Source: a bacterium (GTDB lineage: Bacteria > Patescibacteria > Paceibacteria > UBA9973 > UBA2103). Taken from it: a stretch of DNA of 27,124 bases. Under the pieces are notes generated by a model. That model had not been told where the DNA came from. It did no database searches and worked only from the letters and a program-made list of their open reading frames with translations. The position numbers and the translations under genes are program-made. Numbering within the stretch: the first letter of the stretch is position 1; every line of letters begins with the position of its first letter. Of this stretch, positions 26,758 through 27,124 are shown in pieces. The stretch covers positions 1 to 27,124 of the forward strand of contig JAKAMK010000001.1 in assembly GCA_021812925.1 (NCBI GenBank). Reading direction: 5' to 3'.

Positions 26758-27124
26758 ACGGGTGGGCGGCATCGCGGAGTGCGAGGCCGATCGCGGTCGC
26801 GTAGGCGAGCGACTCGGAGTACTCGAGGTCCGGCAGCCAGTATGCGCGCGGCGCGAGATTCCGGAACACGTCTCCGGCGGTAACGGGAATATGGAGCGAG
26901 CCCTCGAGGTACTCGGGAAGGCCGCGCAGGGACGCGTTGCCGCCCGCGAGGATCGCCTGCGTCACGGGACGGTGCACGCCGCCTAGGGCCGCGCGTCCCT
27001 GCCAGTACTCGAGGTGCCGCGCGATCTCGTCGCGGATCGCGGAAACCGTCGAGAGCATCGCCGCGAGGTAGTCTTCGTTCCCGGGCGCCGGCACGATGCC
27101 GCGCTCGGCCTTCACCCGCCGCGC
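26750..27124 (-). CDS. pilM: PilM, C-terminal part (runs off the window)
   Basis: The frame is open from the window edge, with 124 codons visible. It contains RDEIARHLEYWQGRAALG and ILAGGNASLRGLPEYLEGSL followed by HIPVTAGDVFRNL and YATAIGLALRD. This is the C-terminal part of the actin-like ATPase PilM/FtsA fold, including the phosphate-2 and adenosine loops. PilM sits on the cytoplasmic side and binds the PilN N-terminus. The start of the gene is beyond 27124. Confidence 0.88.
   Translation of the reverse strand, partial: ARRVKAERGIVPAPGNEDYLAAMLSTVSAIRDEIARHLEYWQGRAALGGVHRPVTQAILAGGNASLRGLPEYLEGSLHIPVTAGDVFRNLAPRAYWLPDLEYSESLAYATAIGLALRDAAHPYA

Noticed and set aside
1..27124. CRISPR array, rRNA operon, transposase or integrase genes
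   Set aside because: I found no spaced direct repeats of the CRISPR kind, no rRNA segments and no DDE or tyrosine/serine recombinase frames.

Overview
The window looks like a GC-rich genome of the Candidate Phyla Radiation (Patescibacteria, most likely a Parcubacteria/Paceibacteria lineage). This is inferred from gene style: compact single-domain enzymes, many short secreted or single-helix proteins, a type IV pilus operon with very small PilN/PilO-like proteins, a TrpR/YerC-like regulator, free-standing LAGLIDADG genes and few Shine-Dalgarno sequences. No 16S rRNA gene is present, so the placement is an inference.

Layout. 1-4430: the start of recO (minus), ileS with a complete histidine-phosphatase domain inserted in it, and a small, probably frameshifted gene. 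4431-7437: argS, a DUF84/YjjX nucleotide phosphatase, and a TrpR-like repressor gene with the same palindromic operator on both sides. 7435-13003: a small hypothetical gene, then a thymidylate/folate neighbourhood: glyA and dut (minus), thyA and a HIT hydrolase (plus), a deaminase gene coupled to a nucleotidyltransferase gene (minus), and folA (plus). Together these cover dUMP supply (deaminase, dUTPase), dUMP methylation (ThyA) and recycling of the folate cofactor (FolA, GlyA). 13052-14449: secE-nusG-rplK. 14592-17958: envelope and small-molecule genes (SIMPL protein, anchored Cys-rich protein, MscL, alpha/beta hydrolase), tRNA-His and a cobalamin adenosyltransferase. 17959-21024: an accessory region with a structured repeat, a small gene with a decayed partial duplicate, a secreted CHAP protein, tRNA-Leu(GAG) and a LAGLIDADG endonuclease. 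21092-23708: rplS, an RluA-type pseudouridine synthase, an AT-richer HTH/LAGLIDADG-like gene, then tRNA-Val followed directly by a membrane-protein gene. 23710-27124: tRNA-Leu(CAG), a secreted lysozyme-like protein, a second copy of the structured repeat, tRNA-Arg, and a pilM-pilN-pilO-type operon.

The points most worth a second look are: (i) the phosphatase domain inside IleRS; (ii) at least ten genes whose -10 box lies only 6-8 nt before the start codon, implying leaderless or near-leaderless mRNAs, plus one gene whose ATG lies one base after a tRNA, so that tRNA processing itself would create its 5' end; (iii) two copies of a hairpin element with compensatory base changes; (iv) a shared palindromic operator around the TrpR-like gene; (v) two intergenic inverted repeats built from 7-bp units, one of which supplies the end of the ileS reading frame.
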